Shown here one piece after another: positions 7,859-15,176 of a DNA stretch of 64,000 nt (its first letter is position 1; each line of letters starts with the position of its first letter). The position numbers and the translations under genes were made by a program. The DNA comes from PSRF01 sp051000815 (GTDB lineage: Bacteria > Acidobacteriota > Blastocatellia > Pyrinomonadales > Pyrinomonadaceae). The notes beneath the pieces were generated by a model. It made no database searches, was not told the origin of the DNA, and was given only the letters and a program-made list of their open reading frames with translations. The DNA lies in NCBI GenBank assembly GCA_051000815.1, contig JBPCNX010000037.1, forward strand, positions 124,001 through 188,000, written 5' to 3'.

Positions 7859-8602
7859 TCACGCCGCGGCCATGTCGGCTTCGCTGATATCAAAGTTAGC
7901 CGACACTTTTTGCACATCGTCGTGATCTTCGAGGGCTTCCATCAACTTCACCATTTGTCGAGCCTCGGCGCCTTCCAGCTTCTTGTATTCCTTGGCAACC
8001 ATTTCCACTTCAGCGACCTGGGGTTCGATACCGGCTTCTTTAACAGCGCCGAGTACACTGTCAAAGTCCGTGGGCGCGGTAATGATCTCAAAGTTGTCTT
8101 CATCGTCGCGTAAGTCTTCGGCGCCCGCATCCGTTACGATTTCAAATAACTCGTCTTCCGACTTTGCGCTCTTCTCCACCGCGATGTAACCCTTCTTCTC
8201 AAAAATCCAGGCCACGGCGCCTGCTGCTGCCAGATTGCCGCCGTTCTTCGAAAAGATATGTCGGATTTCCGCTACCGTTCGATTGCGATTGTCCGTTACC
8301 GATTCGATCAGCAAGGCCACCCCACCCGGTCCATAACCTTCGTAAGTGATCTCTTCGTAGTTCACACCCGCTTCTTCTCCAGTACCGCGGCGCACGGCAC
8401 GGTCGATGGTTTCGTTCGGCATGTTGCCGGCTTTAGCGTCGAGAATAGCTTTGCGCAGCCGCGCATTTCCATCCGGATCGCCGCCGCCGGAGCGCGCCGC
8501 TACTGTAATTTCCTTGATAAACTTCGTGAAGAGTTTGCCGCGCTTGGCATCGAGCGCGCCTTTCTTATGCTTAATACTATGCCACTTCGAGTGTCCGGAC
8601 AT
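7859..8602 (-). CDS. yebC: YebC/PmpR family regulator
   Basis: This is a 247-residue member of the YebC/TACO1 family, which has been described as DNA-binding transcriptional regulators and as translation factors that relieve polyproline stalling. The signature MSGHSKWHSIKHKKGALDAK opens the protein. RGKLFTKFIKEI, GNMPNETIDRAVRRGTGE and YEGYGPGGVALLIE follow in family order, and the acidic second domain contains GAEDLRDDEDNFEI. The length is normal. The start at 8602 matches the conserved N-terminus. The gene appears monocistronic, flanked by word repeats on both sides. Confidence 0.95.
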   Translation of the reverse strand: MSGHSKWHSIKHKKGALDAKRGKLFTKFIKEITVAARSGGGDPDGNARLRKAILDAKAGNMPNETIDRAVRRGTGEEAGVNYEEITYEGYGPGGVALLIESVTDNRNRTVAEIRHIFSKNGGNLAAAGAVAWIFEKKGYIAVEKSAKSEDELFEIVTDAGAEDLRDDEDNFEIITAPTDFDSVLGAVKEAGIEPQVAEVEMVAKEYKKLEGAEARQMVKLMEALEDHDDVQKVSANFDISEADMAAA

Positions 8603-8668
8603 CTTGATCAGGAACCTTTACCGAATTAGGAGACAGTGTGTTGCGGTCTTGAAAATATAACACAGGGC

Positions 8669-8983
8669 TTAGCCACAGATTAACCTGGATAGGTACTGAG
8701 GCGGTTTGGGAGTGAGGTCAGTACCACCACGCGGGAGCGGGTGGCCCGTTACATTGCCAATTGCAAATTGCCGATTTGTAATTGACTGTTTCGTTACCGA
8801 CCAATCCGCAATCCCCAATCGCCAATCCAAGGGGCCACCCGCTACCGCGTGGTGGTACTGACCTCATTCCCAAACTGCTTAAGTGCCACCTAGATAAACG
8901 GATTAGGAAAAATAACCGACCGCTCCCGCTCTTTCAGCTCGTAAGTTCTTATCCGTGCAAATCAGTGTTTACTGTGGCTAATT
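8669..8983. repeat. nested inverted repeats (TAGCCACAG outer, GAGGTCAGTACC inner)
   Basis: The whole 400-base gap between yebC and the kinase gene is occupied by nested palindromes. The outer arms are TTAGCCACAG at 8669 and CTGTGGCTAA ending near 8982. The inner arms, 8701-8748 and 8831-8879, are about 48 bases each and pair with few mismatches (GTTTGGGAGTGAGGTCAGTA against TACTGACCTCATTCCCAAAC). They enclose words of the CAATTGCC family. The inner element is related to the one at 39910-40290. The structure is MITE- or REP-like, but no transposase is near. Confidence 0.8.
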
Positions 8984-9000
8984 CGGCGTTAATCGAATCG

Positions 9001-11955
9001 CTACTTAAGCTGCTCGTATTCTTTCCTGGCCTGGACCAGGATCGGCAAATCCGCATCCGCGTCTTTCCATAACGCGAAAAAGTTCTGATAAGCAGTACGA
9101 CTCTTTCCCACATCGCCGCTGATTGCCGCGGCACGCGCCAGGCCAACATGTGCGAGGGGACGTAATTCCGACATCGTATCAACTCCAGGATGGTCGATAA
9201 TCTTTTGAAACTCCGCAGCTGCCTCCTGTCCCCTTCGCAGCTCTAAAAGAGCATAGCCCCGGATATAGTTATTGTAGGCTCCAACTATCAAGCCAAGATC
9301 GTAGCGGCGTACGGATTCGAGTAACTGAAGCGCCTGATCCGAATTGCCACGGCCCCTCTCAACTTGTGCCCGGATAACCGGAGCAAACATGGCAGTACTT
9401 ATTGTGTCCTTCGGGTAAAGCTTCAACGACTCCGCTAACAAAGCCAGGCTTTGGGTAACGTCCCCACAATCGACGTAAATGGTCGCAGCACCATTGATGC
9501 TTATTCTGCCTTTGTGCAATCCCAGCGCAGTCGCTGCGTTGGCTTTAGCCTCGGAGCATTTGCCGAAAGCCGCTTGTTTGAACGCGAGCCCTATTAAGAC
9601 TTGCGAGGCATTGTCATTCCGATTCTGACTCTTGAAAGAATCGAATGCGCGTTTCCTTAGCTCTTCAGCTTTTTTTAACTGACCAGATGCGGCCGCTGCT
9701 GATCCTTGCATTGCAATAAAGTCCGCTTCCAACGGTTTGCCTTTTGCCCATTGAGCCTCGCGCTCCATGCCCGCCTGGTCACCGCGAATGAATGCTAAAT
9801 AGTAGTTGTTGAAATGCACCGAGGCGCCGTCCGGATACAATGCTCTCAATTGTTCCAATGCCTCGACAGCTTCATCAAAGCGGCCCAGAGAGATGAAGCT
9901 GCCAATCAGGTTATCTCTCGCAGCGCTGTTGTTGGGGCTCAAGCGAACAGCTTCGAGTGCTTCCTTCAAAGCCTCCTCGTATCTCCCAAATTCCTGGTAC
10001 CTGAGCGCCAGATTGTTATGAGGTATGAAGTCGTTTGGGTACAAGCGCGCCCAGGTTTGCAGCACTTCCATTGCCTTGTCCGCATCGCCGAGCACGTAGT
10101 TGTAATATTTCTCAGATATGTAAAAGCGCTCGCGTTCGCTAACCCTGTCGCGCAGGTCGAAGGCCTTTTGAGCATAGGGCTGGGCCTCGTCCAGCTCGGC
10201 GCGATTGCCATGAAACACTGCTACGCGTGCGTAAGCCATGGCAAAATTCGGATCCAGTTCGATGGCGCGTTTATAAAACCTTATTTCCTCTTCCGACTTA
10301 CCCCTGGCGCGCTCTTCATTACCCATCGCATAGGCCTTAAGAGCTTCTAACGAGGAGGTCGTGGCCTGATCGATTGGAACATCATGCTTCTTAATTGAGC
10401 TGAGAGATTCCCCGAGCTTTTCTCGCAATTCCAACGCAGCCTTGCCGAGCGACGACAGTACCTGTTCCTTGCTTTCTGCTTCCACCTGCTCGCGAGCAAT
10501 CGATTCACCCGATTGGGCATTTATTGCTTCGAGAGTGATTACGTAATGACTTCCGAGACTGGAAACCGATCCGGCAAGCATCGCCTTCAAGCCCTGTCGC
10601 TGACAGATCTCACGCGCGATGTCTTTTGTAATCCGCTCATCGGGAGAGCGGCCCATAAACCGCAGCGCTTCACGGACTCTCTCATCCGAATAGATATTCA
10701 GGAAAGGCGATTGGCCGAGCTGCACCGCAAGAGCTTGTTTTAGAGTTCCGTCAAAGACCGGATCGCCTGTGGTGTTTACGAAGTCAGCAAGGAGAACCGT
10801 GTCTTTGCCGGTCAGGGCCTGAGCACGATTGAAATAGAAGAAGACCCCGGCGCCTATCGCCAACACCAGGAGCGCACCAATCAGAGTTGCGCCGGTCTTG
10901 TGACGTTTGATCTCACTGACCAGGTATTCGGCGCTCGAGGAAGGGTGGGCGGCGGTACTTTCCGCAGTAGGCGCAACGCTGCCTGACACTGTGGGAACTG
11001 CAGGGGCTGCTGTGATTGCGGACCGGGATACGCTGTCGGGAGACACTGAACGCTCCAGCTCAGCTTCAAACTCCATCTTTTGCTTCAGCCGCCGCAGGTC
11101 AGTCAGCAGTTCCTTCACTGTCTGGTAGCGTTCTTCCTTATCTTTGCGAAGTGTTTTGGTAACAATCCACTCGAGTTCCGGCGGGACGTTAGGCGCAAAC
11201 CGCCCGAGTGGCGGGGCCTCTTTCTGAGTGATGGCAACGATGACGTCGGTCGACGTTTCTCCTTCAAACGGAGTCCTACCCGCCACCATTTCGTACATCA
11301 CCACGCCCAGGCTCCAAATATCGCTGCGAGCATCGACAGGTTTGCCGCGAGTCTGCTCCGGTGACATGTAGTGTGAAGTACCCATCACCACACCAGCGTC
11401 GGTTTGCACCAGGACTCTGGTCGAAGCTTCTCCGTCAGAGGAAGTTCGATCCTGCGATTCGGTAAGTTTGGCCAGACCGAAATCGAGAACCTTGACGTGA
11501 GAATTACGCCGTATCATTACATTGTCCGGTTTGATATCTCGGTGAACGATGCCTGCGCCGTGCGCTTCTTCGAGAGCGCTTGCTACCTGAACTGCTATAT
11601 CGAGAATTTCGCAAGGTTCGAGCGGAGTGCCGGCCATATGCCGTCGCAGAGTTTTCCCGTCGATGTACTCAGTGGCGATAAAATGTGTGCCGCCGTCCTC
11701 TCCTACTTCATGAATCGTGAGTATGTTTGGATGGTTGAGAGCCGAGGCGGCCGAGGCTTCCTGTTCAAAACGGTTCAGCCTGTCTCTATTCGTGGTGAAC
11801 TCCTCGCTGAGAATTTTTAGTGCAACCTTTCTTCCCAACTTCATGTCTTCGGCAAGGTACACCTCGCCCATTCCGCCCGCGCCAAGTTTTTCCAGAATCC
11901 GGTAATGTGAGATTTTGTTCGCTTCCATTCCCTCTGCCACCATAAACCGAGACAT
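9001..11955 (-). CDS. Ser/Thr protein kinase with TPR sensor/effector region
   Basis: This is a 984-residue Hanks-type kinase. The kinase domain spans residues about 18-290: glycine loop GAGGMGEVY, VALK lysine at about 47, catalytic HRDIKPDN at about 138, DFGLAK at about 158, and GTSHYMSPEQ in the activation segment. A Ser/Pro-rich linker and one membrane helix (about 354-375) follow. Next comes a domain starting VLLADFVNTTGDPVFDGTL, of the kind that precedes TPRs in such kinases, then about ten TPR-like repeats up to the C-terminus. All catalytic residues are present. The topology predicts a cytoplasmic kinase and an external TPR region. Several starts are possible (11955, 11943, 11928); none has an ideal ribosome site. 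Fusions of this type are abundant in Acidobacteriota. Confidence 0.93.
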   Translation of the reverse strand: MSRFMVAEGMEANKISHYRILEKLGAGGMGEVYLAEDMKLGRKVALKILSEEFTTNRDRLNRFEQEASAASALNHPNILTIHEVGEDGGTHFIATEYIDGKTLRRHMAGTPLEPCEILDIAVQVASALEEAHGAGIVHRDIKPDNVMIRRNSHVKVLDFGLAKLTESQDRTSSDGEASTRVLVQTDAGVVMGTSHYMSPEQTRGKPVDARSDIWSLGVVMYEMVAGRTPFEGETSTDVIVAITQKEAPPLGRFAPNVPPELEWIVTKTLRKDKEERYQTVKELLTDLRRLKQKMEFEAELERSVSPDSVSRSAITAAPAVPTVSGSVAPTAESTAAHPSSSAEYLVSEIKRHKTGATLIGALLVLAIGAGVFFYFNRAQALTGKDTVLLADFVNTTGDPVFDGTLKQALAVQLGQSPFLNIYSDERVREALRFMGRSPDERITKDIAREICQRQGLKAMLAGSVSSLGSHYVITLEAINAQSGESIAREQVEAESKEQVLSSLGKAALELREKLGESLSSIKKHDVPIDQATTSSLEALKAYAMGNEERARGKSEEEIRFYKRAIELDPNFAMAYARVAVFHGNRAELDEAQPYAQKAFDLRDRVSERERFYISEKYYNYVLGDADKAMEVLQTWARLYPNDFIPHNNLALRYQEFGRYEEALKEALEAVRLSPNNSAARDNLIGSFISLGRFDEAVEALEQLRALYPDGASVHFNNYYLAFIRGDQAGMEREAQWAKGKPLEADFIAMQGSAAAASGQLKKAEELRKRAFDSFKSQNRNDNASQVLIGLAFKQAAFGKCSEAKANAATALGLHKGRISINGAATIYVDCGDVTQSLALLAESLKLYPKDTISTAMFAPVIRAQVERGRGNSDQALQLLESVRRYDLGLIVGAYNNYIRGYALLELRRGQEAAAEFQKIIDHPGVDTMSELRPLAHVGLARAAAISGDVGKSRTAYQNFFALWKDADADLPILVQARKEYEQLK

Positions 11956-12058
11956 CGTGCGCGAATCAGGACTGCAAGCCTGAGAACCTTAACGGCTGGT
12001 TCGTGGATTACCGCAAATAATCCACAGCCTCATTCTGGCTGTCAAACTAACTCTTACT

Positions 12059-12343
12059 TTAACCTGACAAGGCCAGCAACCGGTCCGGCGCAATGCCGTT
12101 CACCGCGACCCGTTTGAGCCTGGAAGTTTGCCCGGAAATAATCGCAACCCCGTTTCTCGGAACGTCAAAGGTTCGCGCGAGCAAGTGCACAAGTTCCTCG
12201 TTGGCGGCGCCGTTTACTGGCGGAGCGGCGAGGCGCACACGCAAAACACCGTCCTGCTCGCCAACAATCTCACTGCGGGAAGCACGCGGCACAACTCGAA
12301 CGAAAAATATAAGCCGGTCGTCCTTCTTCGAGTAATTGATCAC
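12059..12343 (-). CDS. yggU: YggU/DUF167 family protein
   Basis: This is a small (about 94-residue) protein of the DUF167 family, conserved and of unknown biochemical role. The core FFVRVVPRASRSEIVG, then VRLAAPPVNGAANEEL and VAIISGQTSRLKRV, is the complete family pattern. The longer frame back to 12415 overlaps the upstream yggT gene. The GTG at 12343, just after the yggT stop and preceded by AGGTGAG, gives the family's usual length. It is the last gene of the yggS-yggT-yggU cluster, an arrangement found in many bacteria. Confidence 0.85.
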   Translation of the reverse strand: MINYSKKDDRLIFFVRVVPRASRSEIVGEQDGVLRVRLAAPPVNGAANEELVHLLARTFDVPRNGVAIISGQTSRLKRVAVNGIAPDRLLALSG

Positions 12344-12348
12344 CTCAC

Positions 12349-12960
12349 CTACGCCACAAAAATTATCGGCCAGCCACGGAGGAGCGTTCCCGCAATAGCT
12401 GCCTGAAAGAGCCAAAGAATGATGAACCCCACAATTGGTGAGATATCAAACCTGCCAAGCGGAGGCACGATGCGACGCAGCGGCCCGAGAAATGGCTCTG
12501 TAGTATTAATCAGAAACCGCATTACGCGATTCGAGTAACTAACCGTCACCCAGGAGAAAATAATGCGGATGAAGATCAGTAAGGAATAGAAAGCGAGCAA
12601 TCCGTAAAGAACATAACCGATCGCCGGCATTAGCGCGGCCCTCTGTGAACTCAACAACAGTCCTGCCACGGTGTTCGCCACGCTCGCAACCAATTGCAAC
12701 ACAAACCAGCCCAGCAGGATGGCAATCAGAATCGTAACCAGGGGCGCGTATTTGGGATCGACACCGAATCCCATAAGCGCCCGACGGACTGGTCCGATCA
12801 AAGGATCCGTGAGACGCCGGATCGTTTGCGCGGCCCAACCAAAAGGATTCAGATCGGCATAATTTGCGATCAGACGCAGGGCCACCGCGATGATTGTTCC
12901 GAGAATAGCGAGGGTCACCGCCCAGCTAACAAAGAGATAAATTCGTCCGATGATCAGCAT
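12349..12960 (-). CDS. yggT: YggT family membrane protein
   Basis: This is a 203-residue integral membrane protein with two YggT repeats, each a pair of hydrophobic helices. The repeats carry the motifs TDPLIGPVRRALMGFG and TTEPFLGPLRRIVPPLG, which are the family signature (xDPxLxPxRR followed by a small/hydrophobic region). The start ATG at 12960 gives MLIIGRIYLFVSW; the longer ORF back to 13071 overlaps yggS and is not conserved. Members have been linked to cell division or osmotic phenotypes in a few species, but the molecular role is unknown. It lies between yggS and yggU. Confidence 0.9.
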   Translation of the reverse strand: MLIIGRIYLFVSWAVTLAILGTIIAVALRLIANYADLNPFGWAAQTIRRLTDPLIGPVRRALMGFGVDPKYAPLVTILIAILLGWFVLQLVASVANTVAGLLLSSQRAALMPAIGYVLYGLLAFYSLLIFIRIIFSWVTVSYSNRVMRFLINTTEPFLGPLRRIVPPLGRFDISPIVGFIILWLFQAAIAGTLLRGWPIIFVA

Positions 12961-12982
12961 AGTATTCGTCAGGAGCTTCAGA

Positions 12983-13708
12983 TTATTTCGGCGGCCGGCC
13001 CACTTCGTGCTCACCGAAAATCGCCGTGCCGATACGTAACATCGTGGCGCCTTCCTCGATTGCCACCTCAAAGTCGTGAGTCATGCCCATGGACAACTCA
13101 CCGCGTTCTACACCAAAGTATCGTTTAAGCTGTAACTCATCGCGTAGCTCTTTCAGTCTACGGAAAAATGGTCGCACTCTTTCCCGGTCTTCGAAAAAGG
13201 GTGGCAGCACCATCAGCCCCGCGAATTTCAATCGCGAGCAATCGTTTACCACTTCGACCAAGTCCAACAACTTCTCCGGCACGATTCCGGACTTTGTCGC
13301 CTCGCCAGCGAGGTCGACTTGAATCAGCACTCGCAACTCCTCCCGGCCCTCGTCGATACTTGCCTGTTCCAGACGTCGAGCCAAAGAGATTGAGTCAAGC
13401 GAATGAATCACGTCGAAGAGACTGATTGCCTTTCGGGCCTTGTTTGTTTGCAGGTGTCCAATCAAGTGCCAACGCGCCGCGCTTCGTCCCACCTCGGCGA
13501 TTTTCGGCCCTGCCTCCTGGACGCGATTCTCTCCCAGATCTGTCACACCGATTCCAATCGCTTCTCGCAATAGCTGCGGGGGATGCGTCTTGCTGACGGC
13601 CACAAGAGTGATTTCTTCAGGGGCCCGATTGCTGCGTTGAACGCAGGCGGCGATCCGGGCGCGGACACTGTCGAGTCTGGTTTGGAGGTCGTTCTCAACG
13701 CTAACCAT
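12983..13708 (-). CDS. yggS: YggS family PLP-binding protein
   Basis: This is a PLP-homeostasis protein of the YggS/PROSC family (single-domain alanine-racemase-like barrel). The lysine that holds PLP is in LVAVSKTHP, and ENRVQEAGPKI, WHLIGHLQTNKAR, VLIQVDLAGEATKSG and SMGMTHDFEVAIEEGATMLR follow in canonical order. From ATG 13708 the protein is 241 residues, close to the family's 230. A TTG two codons upstream is less likely. It is the first gene of the yggSTU operon, and the next start is 22 bases after its stop. Confidence 0.95.
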   Translation of the reverse strand: MVSVENDLQTRLDSVRARIAACVQRSNRAPEEITLVAVSKTHPPQLLREAIGIGVTDLGENRVQEAGPKIAEVGRSAARWHLIGHLQTNKARKAISLFDVIHSLDSISLARRLEQASIDEGREELRVLIQVDLAGEATKSGIVPEKLLDLVEVVNDCSRLKFAGLMVLPPFFEDRERVRPFFRRLKELRDELQLKRYFGVERGELSMGMTHDFEVAIEEGATMLRIGTAIFGEHEVGRPPK

Positions 13709-13837
13709 CTTCAATCACAGTATCAGATCACAGCGCAGAGACGCATTAATAAGGCGCCGTCGCGGATTGCAGGAAACCAGAAGGGTCGGACACTCGTGAA
13801 TCGTCTCTCGACCTCAAGACTGTAGGGGTTCATTTTA

Positions 13838-13977
13838 AGCTAAGCCACTACTGCAAAAGGGTATTGGCCTGGTTTGGTTCTTGTAACGCAAACTGTTTGT
13901 TGCATGGCCGTTGAATGCCATTCAATCATCGCAAACTAACAGTTTGCGTTACTAAAGCTAACCCACTACTGCAAAAC
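13838..13977. repeat. inverted plus direct repeats upstream of tRNA-Leu
   Basis: Two direct copies of GCTAA(G/C)CCACTACTGCAAAA lie at about 13838-13858 and 13956-13976. Between them an inverted pair, GTAACGCAAACTG (13882-13894) and CAGTTTGCGTTAC (13939-13951), forms a stem. This accounts for most of the 325-base gap between yggS and the tRNA gene; I see no gene in it. Confidence 0.7.
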
Positions 13978-14033
13978 TGCTTTCTTGACACCTTCAAAGG
14001 GCATTCGCATAATGATTGCAAAGCCCACGCTTT

Positions 14034-14120
14034 GCGGATGTGGCGGAACTGGCAGACGCGCAGGTCTCAGAAGCCTGTGGTGGTAACATCGTGGAGGTTC
14101 AAGTCCTCTCATCCGCACCA
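14034..14120 (+). tRNA. tRNA-Leu (anticodon CAG)
   Basis: This is an 87-base class II tRNA. The acceptor stem GCGGATG (14034-14040) pairs with CATCCGC (14110-14116), followed by discriminator A and an encoded CCA (14118-14120). The anticodon stem CAGGT/GCCTG closes the loop CTCAGAA, anticodon CAG. The long variable arm (TGGTGGTAACATCGTG) and the T-arm GGTTCAAGTCC are as expected for leucine. It reads leucine CUG codons. Confidence 0.97.
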
Positions 14121-14138
14121 GAACCTGGTTTACGAATC

Positions 14139-14163
14139 GCGAGCCCATCCGGGCTCGCTTTTT
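14139..14163 (+). terminator. intrinsic terminator after tRNA-Leu
   Basis: The perfect 8-bp stem GCGAGCCC / GGGCTCGC closes a 4-base loop (14139-14158) and is followed by TTTTT. It is a textbook rho-independent terminator 18 bases after the tRNA. Confidence 0.9.
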
Positions 14164-14240
14164 GTTTGCCACAAGAATGTCAGTCGTGGTGTTTTCGTAA
14201 TAGGAGCCCCAATTCAAGCCTATCCAAGGGGAGAACAACT

Positions 14241-14627
14241 ATGAGTCTCGATTATGCTGCGGCCATCGAACCTGTCGAAAGACCATCTCTGAAAGCAATT
14301 CCCCCGACGACTGCGGCGCACCTGCGCCTGGCCGAACTGCCGGTACGCGATCGGGTTCAACGGCTGGTCGAGCTGGCCTTTTCGCTTCTCAGAGAAACCG
14401 AAACTCTCGCCAGGGACAATGCTTTCACGGAGACGTCAGGCCAGTTGAAGAGCCTTGACCTCGAAGAGGGTATCGACTTTAACGAAGAGGTGAAGCAATT
14501 CGAAATTGGATTGATTACGTTGGCGCTGAGCCATGTCGGGGGCACTCAGGCGAAGGCTGCCAGGCTTCTGCGGATTAAGCCGACCACGCTTAATTCCAAG
14601 ATCAAATCGCTCGGGATTCAGTACTAA
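14241..14627 (+). CDS. Fis-type helix-turn-helix protein
   Basis: This is a 128-residue protein whose C-terminal 45 residues form a Fis-type DNA-binding HTH: ALSHVGGTQAKAARLLRIKP then TTLNSKIKSLGIQY. This matches the C-terminal domain of NtrC-family activators, but there is no AAA+ or receiver domain. The N-terminal half is helical with no recognised domain. The ATG at 14241 follows AAGGGGAG at good spacing. The ORF extending upstream through the tRNA is spurious. It probably acts as a small nucleoid-associated or regulatory protein; targets are unknown. It is convergent with the next gene across a GC-rich hairpin. Confidence 0.82.
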   Translation: MSLDYAAAIEPVERPSLKAIPPTTAAHLRLAELPVRDRVQRLVELAFSLLRETETLARDNAFTETSGQLKSLDLEEGIDFNEEVKQFEIGLITLALSHVGGTQAKAARLLRIKPTTLNSKIKSLGIQY

Positions 14628-14656
14628 ACGGGAAGACCCTGGGGTTGTCTGAGGGG

Positions 14657-14684
14657 CGGGCGCGCGACTAGGGACGCGCGCCCG
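14657..14684. terminator. bidirectional hairpin between convergent genes
   Basis: The perfect 10-bp stem CGGGCGCGCG / CGCGCGCCCG has an 8-base loop and lies between two convergent stop codons. The T tract is weak on both sides, so it may act as a transcription barrier rather than an efficient intrinsic terminator. Confidence 0.65.
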
Positions 14685-14689
14685 TGATT

Positions 14690-15127
14690 TCAGTTGACAG
14701 CTTCAGAGGCATTTTCAGTTCGCGCCTCGCGACCATCGGAAACAGTTAGCGGTTGCTCGTCAAAGAGGTTGGAATCCACCAGCGTCTGCACCCAGTATTG
14801 TCCTGGTGCGGGAAAAGTGACATTTACAAAAAAGCTGATGTTGTCGGCGAATCCTCCGGGAGTGATCTCGAAGCTTGTCGGCTGTGAGACTACTACGGGA
14901 TGCTGCCGGTCCGGCGATAGGATCCTGACTTCCGACAGGTGTGTCCCACGGCCGCGCCAATGATTGACCACTGCGAACTTGATCAGTGACACGGGTAGTT
15001 GTTGCACCATGATGTTTTGAAAGACGCCCATGAATGAGAGCTTGTTGCCGGCCTCGAGTCGCACGTCGTCACAAAAAATTGTAAAGAGCAATTCCAGGTT
15101 CTCACCACTGCTTTCCGCCATCGCCAT
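14690..15127 (-). CDS. DUF6941-like protein
   Basis: This is a 145-residue protein resembling the uncharacterised DUF6941 family: LELLFTIFCDDVRLEAGNK followed by LSFMGVFQNI near the N-terminus, then a beta-rich body ending with a PGQYWVQTLVD strand typical of an Ig-like or C2-like sandwich. No signal peptide or membrane helix is visible. The ATG at 15127 is preceded by GGAG at 7 bases, so it is chosen over a TTG at 15139. The gene stands between ligA (same strand, upstream) and the convergent Fis-type gene. Function is unknown, and the family assignment is from memory of the motif. Confidence 0.7.
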   Translation of the reverse strand: MAMAESSGENLELLFTIFCDDVRLEAGNKLSFMGVFQNIMVQQLPVSLIKFAVVNHWRGRGTHLSEVRILSPDRQHPVVVSQPTSFEITPGGFADNISFFVNVTFPAPGQYWVQTLVDSNLFDEQPLTVSDGREARTENASEAVN

Positions 15128-15176
15128 AGTTATCTCCAAAGAAGGCCAACCCGATTTAGTTCTCGTTGAGTCTATC

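Noticed and set aside
8669..8983. Insertion sequence in the yebC-kinase spacer
   Set aside because: The inverted repeats have no transposase gene between them; at about 315 bases this is at most a MITE-like or palindromic unit.
9814..10350. 178-codon plus-strand ORF opposite the Ser/Thr kinase gene
   Set aside because: It runs antisense to the TPR repeats of the kinase gene, with no ribosome site and no family-like sequence.
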